Source of the DNA: Candidatus Geothrix odensensis
GTDB lineage: Bacteria > Acidobacteriota > Holophagae > Holophagales > Holophagaceae
Length of the DNA: 64,000 nt
Assembly: GCA_016714685.1 (NCBI GenBank)
Contig: JADKCH010000001.1
Coordinates: 1 to 64,000 of the forward strand
Reading direction: 5' to 3'
Position 1 is the first letter of the stretch; each line of letters begins with the position of its first letter. Position numbers and translations under genes: made by a program. Positions 31,876-40,307 of this stretch are shown piece after piece. Under the pieces are notes generated by a model. It searched no databases and was not told the DNA's origin. It saw only the letters and a list, made by a program, of their open reading frames with translations.

Positions 31876-32056
31876 GGGGTTGCCTCGGTGTCGTGCGGCC
31901 AGTCTACCGCCGCAGAGCTCCCAAATGACCCCTCACCTCGGGTGGGGCGTCATTCCCCCCATGACCTGCGGGGTGTTTATCCACCGTGGAGCCCATCTGC
32001 CCGCCGCGCCGGCGTCGCCAAGGGCGGGCCGGCGCAGAGCGGAACCCCGGAGAAAA
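31876..32056. other. intergenic region, weak hairpin only
   Basis: 181 bp between two minus-strand genes. An imperfect inverted repeat (ATGACCCCTCAC and GTGGGGCGTCAT around 31924-31953) could be a weak terminator for the upstream helicase gene. No ORF with coding character. Confidence 0.35.
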
Positions 32057-33706
32057 TCAGCCCTTCTTCTTCCAGCTTTTGGCGGGGCCCTCGCCGTATT
32101 TGGCAGCGGGCTTGGGGCCCGACTTGGCCGCAGGCTTCCAAGGACGCGGGGTGTCCTTCACCTCAGGTTTGGCGGAACGATCCTCCCAGGTCTTGCGGGG
32201 CCGATCGGCGCCTTCAGGCTTGGGCTTGGCGTAGGGCCGGGGTCGATCCTCGAAGTCACTGCGGGGCTTGAAGCTGCCATCGGGCCGGGTCTTGGAGAAG
32301 GCGGACTCAGGTCGGGCGGCCTGACGCTCGGCATAGGTGCGCTGGGGGCGGGGGCCGCCCTCCTTGCGCTCACGCGGCGAGTCGAAGCGCGACTTCGGCT
32401 TCTTCTCGGGTTCGTTGGGCAGGTCGAAACCCGAGGCCTGATCGGCCTGGACGAGCCCCAGCAGGCCCGCCACGAGGCGCACGGGGTCCGTATCCTTCAA
32501 CAGCTGGGTGGCCTGGTGCAGCAGGGCCGGGCTCACGGAGCCCTGGATGCCGTCGAGGAGCTTGGTGGCCTGGGCCTCGCGGATCTCCGCGGGCGTGGGC
32601 ACGGCGCGCCAGTCTAGCTTGAGGCCGCCGCGGCGGCTCCAGGCCAGCAGGATGCGGCTTTCCTTCCAGCCCACCAGGGCCATGCTGCTGCCCTTCGCAC
32701 CGGCGCGGCCGGTGCGGCCGCTGCGGTGGATGTAGCTCTCCAGCTGGGTGGGGATGCCCATGTGGACCACCAGGGGCAGGCCTTCGATGTCCAGGCCGCG
32801 CGCGGCCACGTCCGTGGCCACCAGGTAGCGCAGCTTGCCCTCCTTGAACTGGCCCAGGATGCGGGTGCGCGTGGCCTGGGCGAGGTCGCCGTGGAGGAAG
32901 GCCGCGGGCAGGCCGGAGACGGTCAGCTCCTCGGCGACCTCCTCGGTCTGGGCCTTGGTCTTGGTGAAGATCAGGGCGGAGCTGGGCTGGTCCTTCAGCA
33001 GCAGGTTCACGAGGGCGCGCACGTGCTGGTGATCGGGCGCCAGCACGGGGGTGTGGGCGATGTCGGCGTGGACGGCATGCTCACCGGCCTCGGCCAGGGT
33101 GATCTGGACCGGATCCTTCAGGAACCGCTTCGCCAGCTTGGCGATGGGGGCGGGCAGGGTGGCCGAGAACAGGTAGGTCTGGGGGCCTGCGGGGACCTTG
33201 GCGAGGATGGTTTCCACATCCTCGAGGAAGCCCATGTTCAGCATCTCGTCGCACTCGTCGAGGACGATCATGCTCACCTTGCTCAGATCCAGGGTGCCGC
33301 GCTCCAGGTGGTCCATGACGCGGCCCGGCGTTCCCACGATGACCTGGGCGCCCTGCTGCAGGGCCTTGAGTTGGGGCGGGTAGGCCACGCCACCCACCAG
33401 GGAGGCGATGGGGAGCTTGGGCACGAGAGTGTGCAGCTCGGCGCCCACCTGCTGGGCCAGCTCCCGCGTCGGAGCCAGGATCAGGGCTTGCGCATGGCGT
33501 TCACCAGTCAGGCGCTGCAGCAGCGGCAGGCCGAAGGCCAGGGTCTTGCCCGAGCCAGTGCGGCTCTGCACCAGCAGGTCGCGGCCTTCGAGACCGGGCT
33601 GGATGGTCTGGGCCTGGACGGGCATGGGGGTCTCGAAGCCGCGCTTGGCCAGGGCGGCCAACAGGGCTTCGCTGCAGCCGAGGGCTGCGAAGGTCATCTC
33701 ATTCAC
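32057..33706 (-). CDS. DEAD-box-family RNA helicase with DECD motif and basic tail
   Basis: 549 aa. Motifs in order: Q-motif region PMPVQAQTIQPGLEGRD, I SRTGSGKT (48-55), Ia APTRELAQQ, Ib TPGR, II D150-E-C-D153 (instead of DEAD), III SATLP, V RGLDIEGLP and VI HRSGRTGRAG. The Cys in motif II is real in the sequence (codon TGC) and recalls the DECD of eukaryotic UAP56. From about residue 400 a low-complexity, Arg/Lys/Pro/Asp-rich tail (RPRPYAKPKPEGADRPRK) probably binds RNA. Likely roles are ribosome assembly or mRNA turnover. Confidence 0.88.
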   Translation of the reverse strand: MNEMTFAALGCSEALLAALAKRGFETPMPVQAQTIQPGLEGRDLLVQSRTGSGKTLAFGLPLLQRLTGERHAQALILAPTRELAQQVGAELHTLVPKLPIASLVGGVAYPPQLKALQQGAQVIVGTPGRVMDHLERGTLDLSKVSMIVLDECDEMLNMGFLEDVETILAKVPAGPQTYLFSATLPAPIAKLAKRFLKDPVQITLAEAGEHAVHADIAHTPVLAPDHQHVRALVNLLLKDQPSSALIFTKTKAQTEEVAEELTVSGLPAAFLHGDLAQATRTRILGQFKEGKLRYLVATDVAARGLDIEGLPLVVHMGIPTQLESYIHRSGRTGRAGAKGSSMALVGWKESRILLAWSRRGGLKLDWRAVPTPAEIREAQATKLLDGIQGSVSPALLHQATQLLKDTDPVRLVAGLLGLVQADQASGFDLPNEPEKKPKSRFDSPRERKEGGPRPQRTYAERQAARPESAFSKTRPDGSFKPRSDFEDRPRPYAKPKPEGADRPRKTWEDRSAKPEVKDTPRPWKPAAKSGPKPAAKYGEGPAKSWKKKG

Positions 33707-33868
33707 TGGAATCTCCCGGGGCTATCCCTGCGCGAGTGTGCCGAGTGGCGGTCACTTCAATTGGCGAACAGCGCCAGCCGGGAGGGGCCCAAACGGCTAT
33801 CATCTCTCGAAATGCCTTGAAAAACAAGGGGAAAAGGTGGACGCGATGCTTGGCGTTAAGATCCCCAT

Positions 33869-34345
33869 ATGACGACGCTCCTGCTCATCCGCCACGGCAT
33901 CGCCGAAGATCCTCACCCCGGCCAGCGGGACGCGGACCGCGCCCTCACGGAAGAGGGCTGGGGCAGGACCCGGGCGGCGATGAAGGGCCTCGTGGCCCGG
34001 GGATGCCGGCCCACGCGCGGCTTCCACAGTCCCTACCGGCGCGCGGCGGAGACGATGACCTGCCTCCAGGAGGCGGCTGGAGCCTTTCCCATGGAGTCAC
34101 GGGTGGACCTGATGCCGGACGGGCAGCCGCCCCAGGTGGACCTCTGGCTGCGGGGACTCATGGCGGAGGCGGGACCCGGTGAGGTTCTGGTCCTCATCAG
34201 CCACCAGCCCTTCCTCAGCGACCTGGTCTTCCATCTGACGGGTCGCGAGGTCAACGTCAAGAAGGCCAGCTGCACCGTGATCAGGTGGGAGAATGCCGGC
34301 TGGCGCTTCGAGCGGCAGTACCAGCCCGCGGAGCTGAGGTCCTGA
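33869..34345 (+). CDS. sixA: phosphohistidine phosphatase SixA-like
   Basis: 158 aa histidine phosphatase. The catalytic RHG motif is at 8-10 (LLLIRHGIAED), the second catalytic His in VLVLISHQPFLSDLVFHL, and the Arg pocket residue in SPYRRAAET. Length and phrasing match SixA, which dephosphorylates HPt domains. The next gene begins at the stop (TGATG), so both are coupled. It diverges from the helicase gene with a 162-bp gap lacking a convincing promoter. Confidence 0.84.
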   Translation: MTTLLLIRHGIAEDPHPGQRDADRALTEEGWGRTRAAMKGLVARGCRPTRGFHSPYRRAAETMTCLQEAAGAFPMESRVDLMPDGQPPQVDLWLRGLMAEAGPGEVLVLISHQPFLSDLVFHLTGREVNVKKASCTVIRWENAGWRFERQYQPAELRS

Positions 34346-35190
34346 TGCGCGCCCAGGCGACCTTCGCGACCCTCGCCACGGGCCTGAAGCTGCACTACCG
34401 TGTGCAGGGGAATCCGGCCGGCCCCTGGCTGGTGCTGCTCAACGGTCTGCTGTCGGACACCACCATGTGGGCCGGCGTGCTGCCAGGCCTGGCAGAGAGG
34501 CACCGCATTCTCACCTTCGACAGCCGGGGCCAAGGCAAGTCGGATGCGCCCCTGGAAGGACCCTATGCCACCGCCCAGCTGGCCGCGGACGCCTGGGAGC
34601 TCTTCCAGGTCCTGGGTGTCGAGAAACCTTGGCTGGTGGGCCTTTCCAACGGCAGCGCCATGAGTCTGGAGCTGCTGAGCGCACACCCCGCTGCCTTCAG
34701 CGGCGCGGTGCTCACCAGCGCCATGCCCCATTTCGATTTCGCCCTGAGCCTGAAGGCCGAGCACTGGGCCCGCTGCCTGGAGGTGGGCGGCCCGCTCATG
34801 CAGTTCGATGCCGTGGCGCCCTTCCTGTGGGGCGATGCGTTCCTGGAGGCCCGGCATGGCGTCCTTCGCGCCTACCACCAGGTGGTGACGGGTGGCGCCG
34901 ACCGTCCCCAGCATGGGAATCTGCACCAGATCCGCGGCACCCTGGGCTGGGACGTCCGGGAGCGCCTGGACCAGATCCTGGCGCCGGTGCTGCTGCTGAG
35001 CGGGGCCGAAGACCTGCTGACCCCGCCCTGGAAGTGCCTGGAGACCGCGCGGCGGATTCCCCGCAGCCGCTTCGAGGTGATACCGGGGATTGGCCACGCA
35101 TTTCCAGTGGAGGATCCCAAGAGATTCGTAGCCAGGGTGCGGGCCTTTGTTGACGAAGTGCAGGGGGATTTGGCCGATCACGGATTCTGA
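34345..35190 (+). CDS. alpha/beta hydrolase
   Basis: 281 aa. Nucleophile elbow G99-L-S101-N-G103 in LVGLSNGSAMSLEL, oxyanion/LNG loop VLLNGLLSDTTMW, acid in LLLSGAEDLLTP and histidine in IPGIGHAFPVEDP: a full catalytic triad in the usual order. The start ATG overlaps the sixA stop. It resembles 3-oxoadipate enol-lactonase-type hydrolases, but no aromatic pathway genes are nearby, so the substrate is unknown. rho follows 57 bp downstream. Confidence 0.83.
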   Translation: MRAQATFATLATGLKLHYRVQGNPAGPWLVLLNGLLSDTTMWAGVLPGLAERHRILTFDSRGQGKSDAPLEGPYATAQLAADAWELFQVLGVEKPWLVGLSNGSAMSLELLSAHPAAFSGAVLTSAMPHFDFALSLKAEHWARCLEVGGPLMQFDAVAPFLWGDAFLEARHGVLRAYHQVVTGGADRPQHGNLHQIRGTLGWDVRERLDQILAPVLLLSGAEDLLTPPWKCLETARRIPRSRFEVIPGIGHAFPVEDPKRFVARVRAFVDEVQGDLADHGF

Positions 35191-35247
35191 CCTATCCTGT
35201 CTGCATTCCCGAGCCACTCCTGACTCGCCCTGCCCCTGAGGTGACCT

Positions 35248-36540
35248 ATGGCCACCCCTTCTCAGTTGCCGACCATCTTGAGCTTGAAAGAGCTCAAGGA
35301 CCTCTCCATCGGCAAGCTCGCCGAGCTGGCGAAGGAGCTGCAGGTCGAGAACCCGCTGGCCATGCGGAAGCAGGAGCTGGTGTTCCGGGTGCTGCAGGCG
35401 CAGGCCGAACGCGAGGGCCAGTTCTTCTCCGAGGGCGTGCTGGAGGTGCTGCCCGAGGGCTTCGGCTTCCTGCGGAGCCCCGATCAGAATTACCTGGCCG
35501 GCCCCGAGGACATCTACATCTCCCCCAGTCAGATCCGCAAGTTCAACCTGCGCACCGGCGACACGCTGTCCGGCATGATCCGCGCGCCCAAGGAGGGCGA
35601 GAAATTCTTCGCCATGCTGCGCGTGGATGCGGTCAACTTCGACCCGCCCGAGCAGGCCAAGGAGCGGCTGCACTTCGACGACCTGGTGCCCCTCTACCCC
35701 AAGCACCACCTGCGCATGGAGCGGGACGCCCAGGAGCTGAGCACCCGGGTCATGGACCTGATGACACCGCTGGGCAAGGGCCAGCGCGCCCTCATCGTGG
35801 CCCCGCCCCGCACAGGCAAGACCGTGCTGCTGCAGAACATCGCCAACTCCATCACCGCGAACCATCCGGAGGTCTTCCTCATCGTGCTGCTCATCGACGA
35901 GCGCCCCGAGGAAGTGACGGACATGGAGCGCAGCGTGAAGGGAGAGGTGGTCTCCAGCACCTTCGACGAACCTGCCACTCGCCACGTCCAGGTGGCGGAG
36001 ATGGTCATCGAGAAGGCCAAGCGCCTGGTGGAGCACAAGAAGGACGTGGTGATCCTGCTGGATTCCATCACCCGTCTGGGTCGCGCCTACAACACCGTGG
36101 TGCCCCCCAGCGGCAAGGTGCTGTCCGGCGGGGTGGATTCCAACGCGCTGCAGCGACCCAAGCGCTTCTTCGGCGCGGCCCGCAACATCGAGGGGGGAGG
36201 CAGCCTCACCATCATCGCCACCGCGCTCATCGAGACCGGCAGCCGCATGGACGACGTGATCTTCGAGGAGTTCAAAGGCACTGGCAACAGCGAGATCGTG
36301 CTGGATCGCAAGCTCAGCGACAAGCGCATCTTCCCCGCCATGGACATCCAGAAGTCCGGCACCCGGAAGGAGGACCTGCTCATCGAACCCGCCAAGCTCG
36401 CCAAGATCTGGGTCCTCCGCAAGATCCTCAGCGCCAGCGGACCCAGCGAGAGCATGGAACTGCTCGTGGACCGGTTGGGGAAGGCCAAGACGAACGACGA
36501 GTTTTTGGCCAATCTCCAAGAGCCGCCGCCACGGAGATAG
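35248..36540 (+). CDS. rho: transcription termination factor Rho
   Basis: 430 aa. N-terminal helical extension, then the RNA-binding cold-shock-like domain (GVLEVLPEGFGFLRSPDQNY, DIYISPSQIRKFNLRTGD) and the RecA-like ATPase with Walker A APPRTGKT (185-192), Walker B DVVILLDSITR and the Q/R-loop region SGGVDSNALQRPKRFFGAARN. Full length compared with E. coli (419 aa). Start ATG is preceded by GAGGTGA. It is followed by 166 bp with two hairpins and then dusB. Confidence 0.97.
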   Translation: MATPSQLPTILSLKELKDLSIGKLAELAKELQVENPLAMRKQELVFRVLQAQAEREGQFFSEGVLEVLPEGFGFLRSPDQNYLAGPEDIYISPSQIRKFNLRTGDTLSGMIRAPKEGEKFFAMLRVDAVNFDPPEQAKERLHFDDLVPLYPKHHLRMERDAQELSTRVMDLMTPLGKGQRALIVAPPRTGKTVLLQNIANSITANHPEVFLIVLLIDERPEEVTDMERSVKGEVVSSTFDEPATRHVQVAEMVIEKAKRLVEHKKDVVILLDSITRLGRAYNTVVPPSGKVLSGGVDSNALQRPKRFFGAARNIEGGGSLTIIATALIETGSRMDDVIFEEFKGTGNSEIVLDRKLSDKRIFPAMDIQKSGTRKEDLLIEPAKLAKIWVLRKILSASGPSESMELLVDRLGKAKTNDEFLANLQEPPPRR

Positions 36541-36706
36541 TGGCTTTGCTCTGAATTAGGCTGCGCCGAATTCTGGGTTAGAAACGCTGTGCGTTCCAAG
36601 AGAGCAATCCGTGATGCAGGAGGCGCCAGCCTCCCAACCTCGGAATTTGAGCGAAGGGCAAATTCAAGGCCCAGGCTAAGCTGGAAGGTCGTATGAAAGC
36701 CAAACC
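36541..36706 (+). other. structured intergenic region between rho and dusB
   Basis: Two clear hairpins on the + strand: GGAGGC/GCCTCC (36619-36624 with 36629-36634, loop GCCA) and GAATTTG/CAAATTC (36643-36649 with 36659-36665, loop of 9). They could be a rho 3' end signal or the 5' leader of dusB. No known riboswitch consensus was recognised. Confidence 0.4.
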
Positions 36707-37690
36707 GTGACCTTCCCCCACACCCCCTTCCACATCCGCGACATCGAGGTGCCCAACCGCCTCGTGATGGCGCCCCTGCACGAGATCACCGACCAGCCCT
36801 TCCGGAAGTTCATCCGGGAGATCGGCGGGGTCGGACTGGTGGTGTCGGAGATGATCAGCAGCGAGGCGCTGATCCGGCATGCGGTCAAGGCGGAGAAGAT
36901 GATGGCGGCCACAGGCGAGCGGCCGCTTTCCATGCAGATCTCCGGGGGCCGTCCCGAGGCCCTCGCCGAAGGCGCGGCCCTCTGCGAGGCCGCCGGCGCA
37001 GACATGGTTGATCTCAACATGGGCTGCCCGGCAAGCAATGTCACCAAGGGGGGCGCGGGCTCGGCCCTCCTGCGGGACATCCGGCTCGCCGAGCGCTGCG
37101 TGACGGCCATGGTGAAGGCCGTGAAGGTGCCGGTGACGGTCAAGATGCGCGCGGGTTGGGACGCCTCCCAGAAGGACCGCGGCGAGTTCCTGGATTTTCT
37201 GCACATGTTCGAGGCGGCGGGCGTGCAGGCCCTGGCCATCCACCCCCGCACGCGCGCGCAGCAGTATGAGGGCCACGCCGACTGGACCATCATCGCCCGG
37301 GCCGTGGAGGCGGGCACCTCGTACCCGATCATCGGCAACGGCGATGTGAACGGGCGCGAGGATGCCTACCGCATGGTCGAGGAGACCGGCTGTGCCGCGG
37401 TGATGATCGGCCGCGGCGCCCTCTACAACCCCTTCCTGTTCCGCCAGATCCTGGATCCTGATTTCGCCGTGACTACCGAGATGCGCATCGACGCCACGCT
37501 GCGGCTCTTCCAGATCCTGCTGGACCTGCTGGAGCCCCGCGAGGCCCTGCACAAGATCAAGAAGATCGGCGCCTGGTTCACCAAGGGGGTGCCCGGCGGG
37601 CACGGCTTCCGCCAGAACCTCCATGCCGCCAGCGATGCCCAGGCCCTCATGGCCGCCATTGACGCGCTGAGGCACCAGGGCGCGGCTTGA
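36707..37690 (+). CDS. dusB: tRNA-dihydrouridine synthase (DusB-like)
   Basis: 327 aa FMN-dependent TIM-barrel reductase. Family motifs: VPNRLVMAPLHEITDQPFRK at the start, the catalytic cysteine C107 in LNMGCPASNVTKGGAGSALL, KMRAGWD, AIHPRTRAQQYEGHADW and GRGALYNPFLFRQI. Start GTG at 36707, because no ATG precedes VTFPHTPFHIRDIEV within frame and the barrel begins there. No terminator seen; a CGCGGAA-rich segment follows the stop. Confidence 0.9.
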   Translation: MTFPHTPFHIRDIEVPNRLVMAPLHEITDQPFRKFIREIGGVGLVVSEMISSEALIRHAVKAEKMMAATGERPLSMQISGGRPEALAEGAALCEAAGADMVDLNMGCPASNVTKGGAGSALLRDIRLAERCVTAMVKAVKVPVTVKMRAGWDASQKDRGEFLDFLHMFEAAGVQALAIHPRTRAQQYEGHADWTIIARAVEAGTSYPIIGNGDVNGREDAYRMVEETGCAAVMIGRGALYNPFLFRQILDPDFAVTTEMRIDATLRLFQILLDLLEPREALHKIKKIGAWFTKGVPGGHGFRQNLHAASDAQALMAAIDALRHQGAA

Positions 37691-37784
37691 TTGCGAAAGC
37701 ATGCTGGCCGCGGAAAACGCGGAAGATGCGCGGAAGACACTTCAGGAATGCAGGTTTCCCTTCCACGACCAGCCTTGCCTTGGT

Positions 37785-39257
37785 TTATCGGCGCTTGCCG
37801 CCGCCTCCGAAAATGGACCCCATGACGCCACGGATGATCTGCCGGCCGATGGCGCTGCCGGCGGCCCGGGCCACGCTCTTGCCGAAGGATTCGATCAGGC
37901 TGTCCGACCGGCGGGCCGGTTCCTTCGCGGCCTTGGCCTCCTCCTTGGCCTGAGTTTCGGCAGCCTCCTGCTGCATGGCCTCCGCGGCCCTGGCCTTCAG
38001 CTTCTCGAAGGCGCTCTCCCGATCCACCGCCCGTTCGTAATGTCCGGCCAGCAGGGAGTTCTTGATGACCTGCTGCCGCTCCTCCGGGGTGATGGGCGAG
38101 AGCTGGCTGCCGGGGGGGCAGACGAAGGCGCGCTCCACGATGCCGGGGCGGCCCTTCTCATCCAGGAACGATACGAGCGCCTCGCCCACGCCCAGCTCCG
38201 TGATGGCTGAAGCCACGTCGAGGCCGGGGTTGGCGCGGAAGGTCTCGGCGGCCGCCTTCACGGCCTTCTGGTCCCGGGGCGTGAAGGCGCGCAGGGCGTG
38301 CTGGACGCGGTTGCCGAGCTGACCCAGGACCTTCTCTGGAATGTCGAGCGGATTCTGGCTCACAAAGTAGACGCCCACCCCCTTGGAGCGCACCAGGCGC
38401 ACCACCTGCTCGATCTTGTCCAGCAGGGCATCTGGCGCATCGCCGAAGAGCAGGTGCGCCTCGTCGAAGAAGAAGGCCAGCTTGGGTTTCTCCGGATCGC
38501 CCACCTCCGGCAGCCGCTCGAAGAGTTCCGCGAGCAGCCAGAGCAGGAACGTGGCGTAGAGCTTCGGCGCGTTGATGAGCTTGTCCGCCGCCAGGATGTT
38601 GATGATGCCCCGGCCCGTGGCGTCCGTCTGGATGAGGTCCTCCAGATCCAGGGCCGGCTCGCCGAAGAAGGACTCCGCCCCCTGGGTCTCGAGTTCCAGC
38701 AGGCCGCGCTGGATGGCGCCGATGCTGGCGGCGGAGACATTGCCGTACTGGGTCTTGAACTCGGCGGCATGGTCGCCCACGAACTGCAGCATGCTGCGCA
38801 GGTCCTTGAGGTCTAGCAGCAGCAGGCCATTGTCATCCGCGATCTTGAACACGAGGTTCAGCACGCCGCCCTGGGTGTCGTTCAGGTTCAGCAGCCGCGA
38901 GAAGAGCAGGGGCCCCATGTCGCTGACGGTGGTTCGCACCGGGTGGCCCTGCTGGCCGTAGAGGTCCCAGAAGGTCACGGGGAAGCCGTTGTATTCGAAG
39001 CCCTCGAGGTTCAGCTGCGCGACCCGCTCGGTGACCTTGGGGTTGTCGCCGCCCGCCTTGCAGAGGCCGGGGAGATCGCCCTTCACGTCCGCAAGGAAGA
39101 CGGGCACGCCAATGGCGGAGAAGCGCTCGGCCATGGTGCGCAGGGTCACGGTCTTGCCCGTGCCCGTGGCGCCGGCCACGAGCCCGTGCCGGTTGGCCAT
39201 GCGGGGCAGCAGCACGAGGTCGGATGCACCTTTGGCGATCAGCAGGGGCTCGGACAT
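37785..39257 (-). CDS. HerA-like/DUF853 ATPase (YjgR family)
   Basis: 490 aa. Walker A GATGTGKT (29-36) and Walker B LAFFFDEAHLLF, with VFLADVKGDLPGL and FVSQNPLDIPEKVLGQLGNR typical of the YjgR/DUF853 group of HerA-type translocases. A Lys/Ala/Glu-rich coiled stretch and a hydrophobic Gly-rich C-terminus (IRGVMGSIFGGGGKRR) follow. Role unknown; possibly DNA or protein translocation linked to stress. The partner NurA is not seen. Transcribed toward dusB, on the same strand as the CDF gene 38 bp upstream. Confidence 0.87.
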   Translation of the reverse strand: MSEPLLIAKGASDLVLLPRMANRHGLVAGATGTGKTVTLRTMAERFSAIGVPVFLADVKGDLPGLCKAGGDNPKVTERVAQLNLEGFEYNGFPVTFWDLYGQQGHPVRTTVSDMGPLLFSRLLNLNDTQGGVLNLVFKIADDNGLLLLDLKDLRSMLQFVGDHAAEFKTQYGNVSAASIGAIQRGLLELETQGAESFFGEPALDLEDLIQTDATGRGIINILAADKLINAPKLYATFLLWLLAELFERLPEVGDPEKPKLAFFFDEAHLLFGDAPDALLDKIEQVVRLVRSKGVGVYFVSQNPLDIPEKVLGQLGNRVQHALRAFTPRDQKAVKAAAETFRANPGLDVASAITELGVGEALVSFLDEKGRPGIVERAFVCPPGSQLSPITPEERQQVIKNSLLAGHYERAVDRESAFEKLKARAAEAMQQEAAETQAKEEAKAAKEPARRSDSLIESFGKSVARAAGSAIGRQIIRGVMGSIFGGGGKRR

Positions 39258-39295
39258 GGTGGCCTCATCGATGACGGAACTGGGTGGAACGGGAC

Positions 39296-40285
39296 TCAGG
39301 CCGGCCCAGCGGCGATGGCCTCGTCGAGGGTGAAGGCGGTGCCTGCGGTCTGCTGGGTCAGCCGGATGGGGCAGGACGGGGCGGGGCAGCGGTCGCAGTA
39401 CAGCCGGCCGCAGGGGTCCACGTGGGTGTGCACCTCGCCTTCAATGGTTCCCTCCTCGAGGGCGGCCATTCCGAAGGCCTCGCACAGGTCATGGGCCTGC
39501 CGGACCGGATAGAACTCCGGCACCACGATGTGGACGTCCACGTGGGTGAAGCGCCCGGAGCGAAAGGTGCGCAGCTCGTGGATGGCGATGATGTCCCAGC
39601 TGCGGACCTGGTTCATGGCCCGCAGCACCTTGCCCAGCACGTCCGGATCCTCCATGTCCAGCAGGGCCTGGGAGGATTCCTTCACCAGGCGGAAGCCGGT
39701 GCGGGCCAGGAGCAGGCCGACGGCCATCGCCATGACCGGATCGAACCACCTGATGCCCGTGAGCTTCACGGCCAGCAGCCCGGCCGCGATCCCGAGGGTG
39801 GTCCAGAAGTCCGAAAGGATGTGGTGGCCATCGGCCTCCAGGGCCTTCGAGCGGGTCTTGCGGCCCTGGGTGAGGAGGAACCAGCCCAGCAGGCCGTTGA
39901 TGCCACCCGCCAGCAGGTTCACCAGCAGGCCCCGGCCCAGGTCCTTCAGCTCGACGCCGTAGATCATGCCCTTGGCGGCCTCGAGCATGATGAACACCGC
40001 GGCGAGGGAGATGAGACCGCCCTCGAAAGCGGCACTGAAGTGTTCGATCTTGCCGTGGCCGTAGGGATGCTCCCGGTCCGCGGGCTTTCCCGCGAAGATG
40101 ACCGCCCCCAGCGCGAACACGGCCGCCACGACGTTCACGATGCTCTCGATGGCATCAGACTTCAGGGCCACCGAGCCAGAGATGACGAAAGCCAGGTACT
40201 TGAGACCCAGGACGCAGATCCCGGCGATGATGGACAGGAGCGCGATGCGAATCCGGTGGTTCTGTTCGGCGTGTTCGGCGGACAT
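39296..40285 (-). CDS. cation diffusion facilitator transporter
   Basis: 329 aa. Six membrane helices beginning IALLSIIAGICVLGLKYLAF. Metal-site helices: SDAIESIVNVVAAVF (TM2) and ADGHHILSDFWTTLG (TM5, H-x3-D). TM2 has E-x3-N where Zn transporters usually have H/D-x3-D, so selectivity may differ (Fe, Co or Mn are possible; inference). The cytoplasmic domain ends with a Cys-rich tail CGRLYCDRCPAPSC and a basic IRLTQQ segment. ATG 40285 begins MSAEHAEQNHRIR; a much longer open frame upstream belongs to another gene. Confidence 0.87.
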   Translation of the reverse strand: MSAEHAEQNHRIRIALLSIIAGICVLGLKYLAFVISGSVALKSDAIESIVNVVAAVFALGAVIFAGKPADREHPYGHGKIEHFSAAFEGGLISLAAVFIMLEAAKGMIYGVELKDLGRGLLVNLLAGGINGLLGWFLLTQGRKTRSKALEADGHHILSDFWTTLGIAAGLLAVKLTGIRWFDPVMAMAVGLLLARTGFRLVKESSQALLDMEDPDVLGKVLRAMNQVRSWDIIAIHELRTFRSGRFTHVDVHIVVPEFYPVRQAHDLCEAFGMAALEEGTIEGEVHTHVDPCGRLYCDRCPAPSCPIRLTQQTAGTAFTLDEAIAAGPA

Positions 40286-40307
40286 GGCGGCTCCGGGCAT
40301 CAGGTTA

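Noticed and set aside
34033..36519. 828-residue open frame on the minus strand opposite sixA, the hydrolase and rho
   Set aside because: It is a shadow of high-GC codon usage; the + strand genes have complete conserved motifs, while this frame is His/Gly/Gln-rich with no domain.
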